A stretch of 32,365 nucleotides of DNA from Anaerolineae bacterium. GTDB lineage: Bacteria > Chloroflexota > Anaerolineae > JAADDB01. This document shows positions 9,182 to 16,190 of the stretch, in pieces; within the stretch, counting starts at the first letter, position 1, and every line of letters begins with the position of its first letter. The stretch lies in NCBI GenBank assembly GCA_026983525.1, contig JALWHQ010000465.1, positions 1 to 32,365 of the forward strand. Direction: 5' to 3'. The notes under the pieces were generated by a model that was not told the origin of the DNA, searched no databases, and saw nothing but the letters and a program-made list of their open reading frames with translations. Made by a program: the position numbers and the translations under genes.

Positions 9182-9427
9182 ATGATGCATTCTCTACAAC
9201 GATGGTGGTTACGACTGCGCGGTCATTCCTGTTACACGTGTGAGTTCGCGCGTGCAGTGCGATCGGTCGGGGATGGGCAGGTCTCACGGCTTATCGTCAC
9301 CTGTCAGAATCCCGCCTCTCCCCACTACGGTTCGCTCATCCCCCAGGAACGCTGGTGTGACCGTTGGCAACGAGCAACCGATGGGCGGCGCTTACCTCGT
9401 ATGGAAGATACGGGGTTGACGCCATAG
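9182..9427 (+). CDS. Small four-cysteine protein of unknown function
   Basis: I do not recognise this 81-residue protein. It has four cysteines: C17 and C20 in a CYTC pair, C41 in TCQNPASPHYG, and C59 in RWCDRW. This suits a small zinc or iron-sulfur site. The N-terminal part is basic and Trp-rich (QRWWLRLRGH). There is no signal peptide or membrane segment. Either ATG at 9182 or 9185 could start it; no strong ribosome site is seen, so expression could be weak or start from a short leader. The DUF309-fusion gene begins 9 bases after its stop, so it appears to be the first gene of a four-gene operon. The conserved-looking spacing of Cys and aromatic residues makes it more likely a real gene than a chance frame. 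Confidence 0.6.
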   Translation: MMHSLQRWWLRLRGHSCYTCEFARAVRSVGDGQVSRLIVTCQNPASPHYGSLIPQERWCDRWQRATDGRRLPRMEDTGLTP

Positions 9428-9436
9428 GAGTTTCCT

Positions 9437-10177
9437 ATGGGGTGTCAGGTTGTTGGCTATTTGCCCGACGTGATGGCTGAGGCGCGTGTGCGCCGGGTTC
9501 TTGAGGAGCACTCCGCTTCCCTGTGCAATGTGGCGAGCGAGGCGTGGCCTGCCGCGCAACCCTGTCTTGTGCTGGTCGCCTTCGGTCGGCTTGGGGACGA
9601 AGAGTGGGCGCGGGTTATTCGCGAGGCGCGCGAGCGCTGGCCCGACGTGCCCATCGTTGCTTTTGGGCCCCACGTGGCCTTGGACGCGCGCCGTCAAGCG
9701 CGGGAACTGGGGGCCACCCACGTGTGGGCGCGCGGCCACTTTTTCGAACGCTTGCCGTTCTTGGTTGCCGGTCTACTTTCCACTGATCCCATGGGCTGTG
9801 ACGACGCGCCTCATCCTTTGCTGCTCCAGGGGCTGGACTTGTTCAACCGAGGGGCGTACTACGAGTGTCATGAGGTCCTTGAGGACGCGTGGCGTCAGGA
9901 CATGCGCCCCTGTCGCGACCTGTACCAGGGCATTCTGCAGGTTGGGGTGGCTCTCCACCACCTGCGCGAGGGGAACGAAGCGGGGGCGCTGAAAGTGGTG
10001 CGCCGTGCTTTGCGCCATTTGGAGCGTTTACCCGCGCGCTGTCAGGGGGTTGATGTCGATTTCGTGCGGGAGCGTGCCAAAGCCATCCAACACGTTTTGG
10101 AAACCCGCGGGATGGCAGGGGCCAAGGCGGCGTGGGATGCCCTCATCTTCAATCTGGATGTCGAGGATAGGAAGTGA
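9437..10177 (+). CDS. Receiver-like domain fused to DUF309
   Basis: A 246-residue two-domain protein. Residues about 1-115 resemble a CheY-type fold: alternating strands and helices (CLVLVAFGRL, VPIVAFGPH) and the tail ARRQARELGATHVWARGHFFERLP, like the last helix of response regulators. The phospho-acceptor aspartate context is missing, so it is probably a pseudo-receiver. Residues about 125-220 are a DUF309 domain with its signature GLDLFNRGAYYECHEVLEDAWR and the YQGILQVGVALHH helix. DUF309 is an all-helical family of unknown function. A GGAG site precedes ATG 9437. It sits between the small Cys protein and the DUF123 gene. No enzyme activity can be assigned. Confidence 0.82.
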   Translation: MGCQVVGYLPDVMAEARVRRVLEEHSASLCNVASEAWPAAQPCLVLVAFGRLGDEEWARVIREARERWPDVPIVAFGPHVALDARRQARELGATHVWARGHFFERLPFLVAGLLSTDPMGCDDAPHPLLLQGLDLFNRGAYYECHEVLEDAWRQDMRPCRDLYQGILQVGVALHHLREGNEAGALKVVRRALRHLERLPARCQGVDVDFVRERAKAIQHVLETRGMAGAKAAWDALIFNLDVEDRK

Positions 10178-10193
10178 GCAAAGGGGAGCGAGG

Positions 10194-10658
10194 ATGCGCG
10201 CGTTATCCATTCCAAAGGCGCCGGGTACATACGCTCTGGTGTTTCACGTGAGCGAGGAGATGCGCGTGCCCGTTGGACGTCTGGGGTGGCTGTACTTGAG
10301 GCCCGGCGTTTACGCTTATGTGGGTAGCGCGCGTGGCCCCGGTGGGCTGGCCGCGCGCGTGCAGCGCCATTTGCAACGTACCAAAACCCCTCACTGGCAC
10401 ATTGATTACCTGACCACCTCCCTGCTTCCGACGATGGTGTTGTTCACCACCGACCCTCACGTGACGGAATGCGCTTGGGTTCAGCAATGGCTGCAAGAAA
10501 GTGGAACATTTGTTCCTCTAAAGGGGATGGGAAACGGCGACTGTCGTAATGGATGTCCTGCCCACTTCGTCGGCCTGGATGGTCTGGACAGGGTGGAAAC
10601 CGCGTTAGAACGGCGGGGCGACGTATCTGTGATTTATGTAAAGGAGGTCGGGCGATGA
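10194..10658 (+). CDS. DUF123 / GIY-YIG-like nuclease-fold protein
   Basis: A 154-residue protein matching what I know of the DUF123 (COG1833) family. It opens with PKAPGTYALVFHV, has the GIY-YIG-like core GVYAYVGSARGPGGLAARVQRHL, then HWHIDYL. It ends with the family's Cys-containing motif, ECAWVQQWLQ to GMGNGDCRNGCPAHFVGLDG. Relatives are sometimes fused to endonuclease III, suggesting a DNA-repair link, but their activity is not established to my knowledge. ATG 10194 follows GGGGAGCGAGG. Longer frames starting at 10005 would overlap the DUF309 gene by over 170 bases and lack family sequence. The stop overlaps the dGTPase start as ATGA. Codons 16-20 include the bases of a partial parS-like string (10240-10255). 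Confidence 0.85.
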   Translation: MRALSIPKAPGTYALVFHVSEEMRVPVGRLGWLYLRPGVYAYVGSARGPGGLAARVQRHLQRTKTPHWHIDYLTTSLLPTMVLFTTDPHVTECAWVQQWLQESGTFVPLKGMGNGDCRNGCPAHFVGLDGLDRVETALERRGDVSVIYVKEVGR

Positions 10659-11815
10659 TTGTGACGCGCGAGATGCGTGAGGAGCAGGAGCGGCAGCGCT
10701 TGGCGCCCTATGCCATGAAGAGCGGGGATACGCGCGGGCGCGTGTATCCCGAGGATGAGGATCCCCATCGTACCCCTTACCAAAAAGATCGGGACCGCAT
10801 CATCCATACCACCGCGTTCCGTCGTCTCGAATACAAAACGCAGGTGTTCGTGTACGGGGAGGGAGACCATTACCGCAATCGCCTCACCCATACCATCGAG
10901 GTCGCCCAAATCGGGCGCAGCCTGGCCCAGGCCCTGGGGCTGAACGAGGATCTCACAGAGGCCATTTGCCTGGCCCATGACCTGGGGCATCCCCCCTTTG
11001 GTCACACGGGCGAGCATACCTTGAACGAACTCATGGATGGGTATGGAGGATTCGACCATCAGCGTCAGACCATGCGCATTGTGGAGAAGTTGGAGCGTCG
11101 CTACCCGGATTTCCCGGGACTCAATTTGACCTATGAAGTGCGTGAGGGGTTGGTCAAACATGATACCGATTACGACGTGGTGCATGCAGAGGGGTATGAG
11201 CCCGAAAAGGCGGGGACGCTGGAGTGCCAGATTGCCAACCTGGCCGATGAAATCGCCTACAACACGGCCGACCTTGATGACGGACTGCGCAGTGGTATCC
11301 TTCAGCCCCGGGACGTGCAAGGCCTGGAGATCTGGCGGTATGTAATGGATTCTCTAAACGAGCCGTGGGATGCTCCCATTACCGATATGTTGCGCCACCG
11401 AGCCATCCGTCGCCTGGTAGGGATTGAAATTCGGGATGTGATCGAGACGACGCATGAGCGGTTGGAGAAGTACAATGTTCGTTCGGTGGAGGATGTGCGT
11501 AACTTCGGCCAGAATATCGCCGGGTATTCCTCACGCCTTATGCGCATGAACGCGGAGTTGAAACGGTTCCTGATGGATAACTTTTACCGCCACTACCGTG
11601 TCATGCGCATGGCGGCCAAGGCACATCGTTTGTTGACAGATCTTTTCCGGGCGTATGTTTCCGAGCCACGTCAATTACCCATCGAAACACAGCGGAAGAT
11701 TCAACAGGAACCGGAGGGACTGCACCGAGTGGTGTGTGATTACATTGCAGGAATGACAGACCGTTACGCTCTGGAGGAACACAGGAAGTTGTTTGATCCA
11801 GCCGTGCGGGTGTAG
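10655..11815 (+). CDS. dGTPase-like HD-domain deoxynucleotide triphosphohydrolase
   Basis: A 386-residue protein of the deoxyguanosinetriphosphatase-like family. The N-terminal DPHRTPYQKDRDRIIHTTAFRRLEYKTQVF is characteristic. It continues with RLTHTIEVAQIGRSLA and the HD motif AHDLGHPPFGHTGE, then NLADEIAYNTADLDD, the closing metal-ligand helix. These enzymes cleave dNTPs to the deoxynucleoside and triphosphate and help control dNTP pools. A perfect AAGGAGG at 10640-10646 supports ATG 10655, which overlaps the preceding TGA. A longer in-frame start at 10553 would lie inside the DUF123 gene. It is last in the four-gene operon. No terminator with a clear U-run follows; 79 bases separate it from the convergent membrane-protein gene. 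Confidence 0.93.
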   Translation: MIVTREMREEQERQRLAPYAMKSGDTRGRVYPEDEDPHRTPYQKDRDRIIHTTAFRRLEYKTQVFVYGEGDHYRNRLTHTIEVAQIGRSLAQALGLNEDLTEAICLAHDLGHPPFGHTGEHTLNELMDGYGGFDHQRQTMRIVEKLERRYPDFPGLNLTYEVREGLVKHDTDYDVVHAEGYEPEKAGTLECQIANLADEIAYNTADLDDGLRSGILQPRDVQGLEIWRYVMDSLNEPWDAPITDMLRHRAIRRLVGIEIRDVIETTHERLEKYNVRSVEDVRNFGQNIAGYSSRLMRMNAELKRFLMDNFYRHYRVMRMAAKAHRLLTDLFRAYVSEPRQLPIETQRKIQQEPEGLHRVVCDYIAGMTDRYALEEHRKLFDPAVRV

Positions 11816-11894
11816 GAATCTGCACGGCGCGCGCCCTCGGGTCACGTTCTTCCCGTATCTGAAACGAAAAAACGTACGTTCGTTACTCGGTATT

Positions 11895-13046
11895 TTATGC
11901 TCGGGCCCCAATACGTCGGTACACCTTCATCTCCATGGCCAGTTTGCTAAACACTTGATTCCCTTCTCCCGCCTGTGTGAAGGCCACGTCCTTGATTTCA
12001 CCCTCCAGGTACAAGGAGCGGGCATTAAGCCGAACGGTGTTCCCGTGCTGCGCCATGAATACGATACCCTGGTCCTCGTATTTCTGCCGGATATCGGGCT
12101 GCTTGTAAGCCCAGGGACTGAGGATGTAAGCTTGGTGCGTCTTTGCATCGGCCTTGTCGAGGAGCCACACCTCCATGACGATAGGCTGCCCATCTTTCCC
12201 CGGCAGCGATTCAATCTCCCCCACCCCACATTCGCCCAGCCTCTCCCCGTTTTCCTCAATGCTAAAGGATTCGTCATACCCCTCTTCTCCCACCTCTTGC
12301 AGCAAGAAAACAGGGGAAAGGACTTCAACCAGGCGCAGGGAGGGGGCTGCTGGTGGTTCGGGGGGAGGTGTTGGTTTTGTGGCTGCTTCCACTTCCTCGC
12401 GTTCCAATGAAGGTGGAAGCAGTGATTCGGCTGTAGACACAGGCTCCTGGGGCTCTTCGTCCTTCTCCTCCATTTCCTCCAATACGTCCACAACTTCTAC
12501 TTCTCCCGGCTCCCAATCTTCTTCGCGCGGAGCCGACATTCGGGGTTGGGGGAGTTTCTTCCGTAGCAAGGCAGCGATACGAAGGAAGACATAAAGGAGA
12601 ATAATCCCACCCAGTAGGATGAAGAAGATACTCGCTACACGGCTTAGAGAGAATCCTCCATTCCGTGGTGATGGCTGAGCGGAAGCCTCTTGCGTCTGTT
12701 CTTCCTGTGCTGTTGTCGGAATATTTTCCTGGACGGTTTCCAGCAACTGGCGAAGCGCGGCTTTGTCGTCCGAGTTTTCGTATGTTTGCAACGCGTCCTG
12801 AAGCAAAGGCACAAGTTCTGTGCGGTCGAAGGTTTGTAACCGCCGTACGAGAGGGCGGCGGTTGCCAGTTTGTTTGTAATCGCGCGCCACAAGCAATAGA
12901 TATTCAAGTTTGTCCTTTTTGCGGAGTTCTGAGGGATACGCGTCTGTATAACTGACAGGCCACACTACCCAGCCGACGAAAAGGCCTAATGCTATTCCAA
13001 CCAAAATACCCATCCAAAAGGCCCGCTGCCGTGCCAGTCGCCACAT
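11895..13046 (-). CDS. Two-pass membrane protein of unknown function
   Basis: I do not recognise this 383-residue protein. A first membrane helix lies at about 10-29 (FWMGILVGIALGLFVGWVVW). Residues 35-125 form a charged helical region (KDKLEYLLLVARDYKQTGN ... LLQDALQTYENSDDKAALRQLLETV) that looks like a helical-repeat or coiled-coil extracytoplasmic domain. A second helix is at about 140-160 (ASIFFILLGGIILLYVFLRIAALL). A Glu/Pro-rich linker follows, then a compact C-terminal domain from about 250, probably cytoplasmic, with many beta-strand-like stretches (VEVWLLDKADAKTHQAYILSPWAY). ATG 13046 has GGAGG before it. It follows the M24 peptidase by 27 bases, so it belongs to the xer-peptidase operon. 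Function unknown. Confidence 0.8.
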   Translation of the reverse strand: MWRLARQRAFWMGILVGIALGLFVGWVVWPVSYTDAYPSELRKKDKLEYLLLVARDYKQTGNRRPLVRRLQTFDRTELVPLLQDALQTYENSDDKAALRQLLETVQENIPTTAQEEQTQEASAQPSPRNGGFSLSRVASIFFILLGGIILLYVFLRIAALLRKKLPQPRMSAPREEDWEPGEVEVVDVLEEMEEKDEEPQEPVSTAESLLPPSLEREEVEAATKPTPPPEPPAAPSLRLVEVLSPVFLLQEVGEEGYDESFSIEENGERLGECGVGEIESLPGKDGQPIVMEVWLLDKADAKTHQAYILSPWAYKQPDIRQKYEDQGIVFMAQHGNTVRLNARSLYLEGEIKDVAFTQAGEGNQVFSKLAMEMKVYRRIGARA

Positions 13047-13073
13047 GATTATGCCTCCGAAGAAGTGTGCTAC

Positions 13074-14165
13074 CTAACTCACTACCCGCCATCGCGGTGC
13101 CCGACTGAGCACTTCCGGCCCATTATCCCACACAACAACCAATTCCTCCAAGCGAATGCCCCACCGACCGGAGAGGTATACCCCGGGTTCTACGGTCACC
13201 ACATTTCGTGCTTTGAGCACCTCCGTGCTACGGCGGTTAAGACTTGGCCCTTCGTGCACCTCTAGTCCGACGCCGTGCCCTAAACTGTGGGTGAAGACGT
13301 CGGCAAGTCCATGACGTCCCAACGTGTCGCGAGCGACCGCGTCTGCCAAACGGGTGGAAGTGCCAGGACGAAGCACCATCAGCGCGGATACCTGCGCTTC
13401 GCGCACGGCTGCCCAAGCGCGAAGGTATTCGTCCCCGGGGGATGTGCCATACCAAAAGGAGCGGGTGAGGTCGGCACAATAGCCGTCCACGCGCGCCCCC
13501 ATATCGATACACACGGCGACCTCTGGGCGCAGTTTCGTGTCGCCCGTCTCCGCGTGGGGCTGGGCCGATGTTTCGCCAAAGGCCACGAGGGGTGGAAACG
13601 CCATGCTCTCGGCCCCGTGTTCGCGCATGTACTTCTCCAGTTCCCAGGCCAGGTCGGCCTCTGTCATGCCCGGGCGTAGCAGAGAAGGAACTTGCATCAT
13701 GGCCGCATCGGTAATCTCCGCCGCACGGCGAATAACGGCCAATTCGGCTTCATCCTTGCACTGGCGCAACGTCTGTACAATCTCATCGGCGGGGCTCCAA
13801 TCCACCCCCTCCACACCCTCCAAAATGTGGTGGTACTGGTGCACGGTTACCGTCTTGGCCTCGAATCCAATTCTTCCCGGGTGTTCCGCCAGCACTTGCT
13901 GGAGGGTCTTTTCATACCCCTCGGTCGGAAGGACTTTGACCAGGTCGAAGTCCGGGGCTTCGCGGGTGGCCCGATCCCAATATCGGCCATCGGTCACCAG
14001 TTGGGCAACCTGGAACGTGATAAACAGCCAGGCTGTTGTGCCCGTAAATCCACTTAAGTAGCGCCGATTGGCCGAATTCACGATGAGGATGCCGTCAAGG
14101 TTCGCGCTGCGCAGATGTTCGCGCAGGTTGGTTATTCGTGGGTTGTTCCCCTTCGTCTGTGGCAT
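13074..14165 (-). CDS. M24 family Xaa-Pro dipeptidase / aminopeptidase P
   Basis: A 363-residue two-domain metallopeptidase. The N-terminal creatinase-like domain begins REHLRSANLDGILIVNSANRRYLSGFTG. The C-terminal pita-bread domain carries the dimetal ligands: DMGARVDGYCADLTRSFW (two Asp, near residues 219-230), HSLGHGVGLEVHEGP (His, near 293), VEPGVYL (Glu, near 322) and RLEELVVV (Glu, near 343). These enzymes remove or split residues next to proline, in the cytoplasm. ATG 14165 has AAGGAGT upstream. Its first 71 bases overlap the end of the recombinase gene in another frame, so the two are probably translated together. The membrane protein follows. Confidence 0.94.
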   Translation of the reverse strand: MPQTKGNNPRITNLREHLRSANLDGILIVNSANRRYLSGFTGTTAWLFITFQVAQLVTDGRYWDRATREAPDFDLVKVLPTEGYEKTLQQVLAEHPGRIGFEAKTVTVHQYHHILEGVEGVDWSPADEIVQTLRQCKDEAELAVIRRAAEITDAAMMQVPSLLRPGMTEADLAWELEKYMREHGAESMAFPPLVAFGETSAQPHAETGDTKLRPEVAVCIDMGARVDGYCADLTRSFWYGTSPGDEYLRAWAAVREAQVSALMVLRPGTSTRLADAVARDTLGRHGLADVFTHSLGHGVGLEVHEGPSLNRRSTEVLKARNVVTVEPGVYLSGRWGIRLEELVVVWDNGPEVLSRAPRWRVVS

Positions 14166-15093
14166 GGGTTGGTACTCCTTGGGCCCGAGGGTGAAAACGA
14201 TCGTAGATGTCCTTCAGGTGTTGTTGGCTCACGTGGGTGTACACCTGGGTCGTTTGCGGGCTTTTGTGGCCGAGCAACTCTTGCACCACGCGAATGTCGG
14301 CCCCGCCCTCCATGAGGTGGGTGGCGAAGGAGTGGCGCAGCATGTGGGGGGTGACATTCTTGCGGATGCCCGCGCGCTGGGCGTAATCGTGGACAATTTT
14401 GGTGATGCTCACGCGTGAAAGCCGTTGCCCGTAGCGGTTGAGGAAGAGGGCCGGGGATGCGCGCTTGGGATTCACCAATTGTGGGCGGCCCCGTTGTAAG
14501 TACGTGCGAAGAGCCAAGGCTGCTGCCTCGCCGAAGAGGGCGATGCGTTCTTCACCGCCCTTTCCCTCACGGATCCAAAGTTCCCGCCGGTCAAGATCGA
14601 CATCGTCCACATTGAGCGCGACCAGTTCGCCCAAGCGAATGCCCGAGCCATAGAGGAGTTCCAGGATGGCGCGATCGCGCAGGGCATATGGGGTGTCTCC
14701 GTTGGCAGCGCGCATAAGGGCGTAGACTTCGTCCACGCTTAGGTAACGCGGGAGGCGACGCCCCAGTTTGGGTCCACTAACGAGTCCGACGCGGGTATCT
14801 TCCACGTAGCCCCGCTTGCTGAGGAATTGAAAGAAGGCCCGCACCTCGTACAACCGTCGCGAGACACTGGCAGGGGCCATTCCCTCCCGGGCGAGGTCTC
14901 CCAGCCATTCTTCCAGGTGGCGCGGATGCACGTCGTTCCACGACGTGATGCCCCGCTCTTCCAGGAAGGCCGCAAATTCACCGATCTCTCGCCCGTAGTT
15001 GCGCAGCGTGTAGGGGGAAGCCCGACGCTCCACCTCCAGGTAGCGGAGATATTCTTGCAGCCATGTGTGCAACGGTTGCTCCGCCTGTGTCAC
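14095..15093 (-). CDS. Tyrosine recombinase of the XerC/XerD type
   Basis: A 332-residue site-specific recombinase. An N-terminal core-binding SAM-like domain (LHTWLQEYLRYLEVERRASPYTLRNYGRE) precedes the catalytic domain. The active-site set is complete: Arg in YGSGIRLGEL (about 149), Lys in REGKGGEER (about 174), HMLRHSFATHL (about 249), LLGHKSPQTTQ (about 273) and the nucleophile Tyr in VYTHVS (about 282). XerC/D resolve chromosome dimers at dif. I place the start at GTG 15093, after AAAGGGAT; an ATG at 15219 adds 42 unlikely residues and would sit on the -10 box. The C-terminus has an extra polar tail of about 30 residues overlapping the peptidase gene. A candidate promoter and a leader hairpin precede it. 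Confidence 0.93.
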   Translation of the reverse strand: MTQAEQPLHTWLQEYLRYLEVERRASPYTLRNYGREIGEFAAFLEERGITSWNDVHPRHLEEWLGDLAREGMAPASVSRRLYEVRAFFQFLSKRGYVEDTRVGLVSGPKLGRRLPRYLSVDEVYALMRAANGDTPYALRDRAILELLYGSGIRLGELVALNVDDVDLDRRELWIREGKGGEERIALFGEAAALALRTYLQRGRPQLVNPKRASPALFLNRYGQRLSRVSITKIVHDYAQRAGIRKNVTPHMLRHSFATHLMEGGADIRVVQELLGHKSPQTTQVYTHVSQQHLKDIYDRFHPRAQGVPTHATDEGEQPTNNQPARTSAQREP

Positions 15094-15165
15094 GACAGAG
15101 ATCCCTTTTGTGGTTCGATGATTCCGCTTCCGCGACCCGTGCTTAGTGGGCGGCGCCCGCTTGGT

Positions 15166-15195
15166 TTGATCCCTTGCCTTCGAACAAAGGATCAA
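15166..15195 (-). other. Leader hairpin before the Xer recombinase gene
   Basis: Two 11-base arms (15166-15176 and 15185-15195, TTGATCC-type) pair with one G-U and enclose an 8-base loop containing TTCG. It lies between the candidate promoter and the GTG start, so it would be in the mRNA leader. No U-run follows, so it is not a standard terminator. Confidence 0.45.
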
Positions 15196-15218
15196 GGAAG
15201 GGGCAAATGGTTGATGCA

Positions 15219-15247
15219 ATTATGGCATATTTCCTGTGACGGGACAA
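15219..15247 (-). promoter_or_regulatory. Candidate promoter of the Xer recombinase operon
   Basis: On the minus strand TTGTCC (15247-15242) is followed after exactly 17 bases by CATAAT (15224-15219), which also has TGC before it, an extended -10. It sits just after the methyltransferase stop codon. Confidence 0.52.
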
Positions 15248-15258
15248 CTGTGGGGCGA

Positions 15259-16134
15259 TCACGTTTTGAAGTTGTGTATGCCGTCCTGGTAAGGCCACAC
15301 TCTCCTGCATTGGGGACACCGGAGGTCTTCGGTTTTGATGGGCAAGGGCTCGTGCCCACAGGCCGGGCACCGGAAGGCAAGGGGGCGGGATTCTCCCCAA
15401 TCGGCAGGGATGACGGGGCGGGCGCGCAGGAAGACGCTGGGGCTCACCTTGAGCAGGGCACCGGGGCGCTGCAGCAGGGCATCCAGGCGGGCGAGGATGT
15501 GCGGGGGGACACGGCGTTTGAGCCAGGGGATGCGGAAGTGGGAGACCGCGCGCGCGGCCTCGACACGTAAGCCCACATCGCGCAGTCGAGCCTCCACCCA
15601 CCTGGGGTGGAAGTCGTAGTTCAGGGGCACGAAGGGGTACGGCTCCAGGTCGAAGGGGCTCCATGACTGGCGGCGCAGGGCGTAGCGAACCAGGGCTTTG
15701 AGGTGGCGTTTGTTAGCGAACTCCAGGACGAGGGCGCCATGCGCGCGCAGGATGCGGGCCAGGTGGGCGAGAGCCGCGGGCGCGTCTTCCAGGTGGTGCA
15801 TGACGCGCACCATAACCACGGCGTCGAACGCGCGCGAGGCAAAGGGGAGGCGGTACAGGTCCCCGGCCACAAAGAGGTAGCGGGGATCGTCGCCTAAGTG
15901 TTCGCGGGCCTCGTGGAGGAGGGAGGTGGCGTAGTCGAAGAGGACGACCCGCTCGTAGCCCGCGTAGAGGGGGGTAAGACGTCCAAACCCTGCCCCGACT
16001 TCGATGAGGGTTTCGCCTTGCGGGGGGAGCAGGGCGCGCAGGGCGTAGCGGTCGGCCAGGTCTTCGAAGCGTCGCTCGGGCGTCCAGAACTCTGTGCGGT
16101 AACGGCTGCCCTCGTAGTCGCAGATGGCAGGCAT
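15259..16134 (-). CDS. Class I SAM-dependent methyltransferase with C-terminal zinc ribbon
   Basis: From ATG 16134 this is a 291-residue protein. The SAM-binding motif I is LIEVGAGFGRLTPLYAG, followed by acidic VLFDYATSLL, GDLYRLPFASRAFDAVVMVRVMHHL (motifs II-III) and ARILRAHGALVLEFANKRH, as in Methyltransf_11 proteins. Its last 45 residues form a Trm112-like zinc ribbon: FRCPACGHEPLPIKTEDLRCPQC, then RRVWPYQDGIHNFKT. The family methylates small molecules, lipids or proteins; substrate unknown. A GTG at 16164 is in frame and would add ten residues, but it lies inside the parS-like palindrome, and the ribosome site for either start is weak. It follows the Rpn gene on the same strand. Confidence 0.85.
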   Translation of the reverse strand: MPAICDYEGSRYRTEFWTPERRFEDLADRYALRALLPPQGETLIEVGAGFGRLTPLYAGYERVVLFDYATSLLHEAREHLGDDPRYLFVAGDLYRLPFASRAFDAVVMVRVMHHLEDAPAALAHLARILRAHGALVLEFANKRHLKALVRYALRRQSWSPFDLEPYPFVPLNYDFHPRWVEARLRDVGLRVEAARAVSHFRIPWLKRRVPPHILARLDALLQRPGALLKVSPSVFLRARPVIPADWGESRPLAFRCPACGHEPLPIKTEDLRCPQCRRVWPYQDGIHNFKT

Positions 16135-16137
16135 GGG

Positions 16138-16190
16138 TGTTTCACGTCTCTCGGTGTGTTTCACGTGAAACGCTACTCGCTACTCGTCGA
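16138..16190. repeat. Heptad array 9, GAGTAGC / GTTTCAC-GTGAAAC type
   Basis: Short 7-bp-period stretch between the Rpn and methyltransferase genes. On the minus strand GAGTAGC occurs twice, then GTTTCAC is directly followed by its reverse complement GTGAAAC. An ACGTGAAACAC string recurs 21 bases (three heptads) later, next to the methyltransferase start. The TAG stop of the Rpn gene (16173-16175) is inside a GAGTAGC unit. It overlaps the parS-like palindrome. Confidence 0.5.
16157..16172. promoter_or_regulatory. parS-like ParB-binding palindrome
   Basis: The 16 bases TGTTTCACGTGAAACG match the bacterial parS consensus TGTTTCACGTGAAACA at 15 of 16 positions. A half-site TGTTTCACGT lies at 16138-16147. 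No parA or parB gene is in the window. The palindrome also coincides with the inversion point of a heptad array, so it could be a by-product of repeat structure. Confidence 0.45.

Noticed and set aside
10240-10255. Partial parS string in the DUF123 gene
   Set aside because: Only 13 of 16 bases match and it lies in conserved coding sequence (FHVSEE region); not called as a site, only mentioned as support.
11816-11894. Terminator between the convergent dGTPase and membrane-protein genes
   Set aside because: AACGAA/TTCGTT arms give only a weak 6-bp stem with no proper T-run in either direction.
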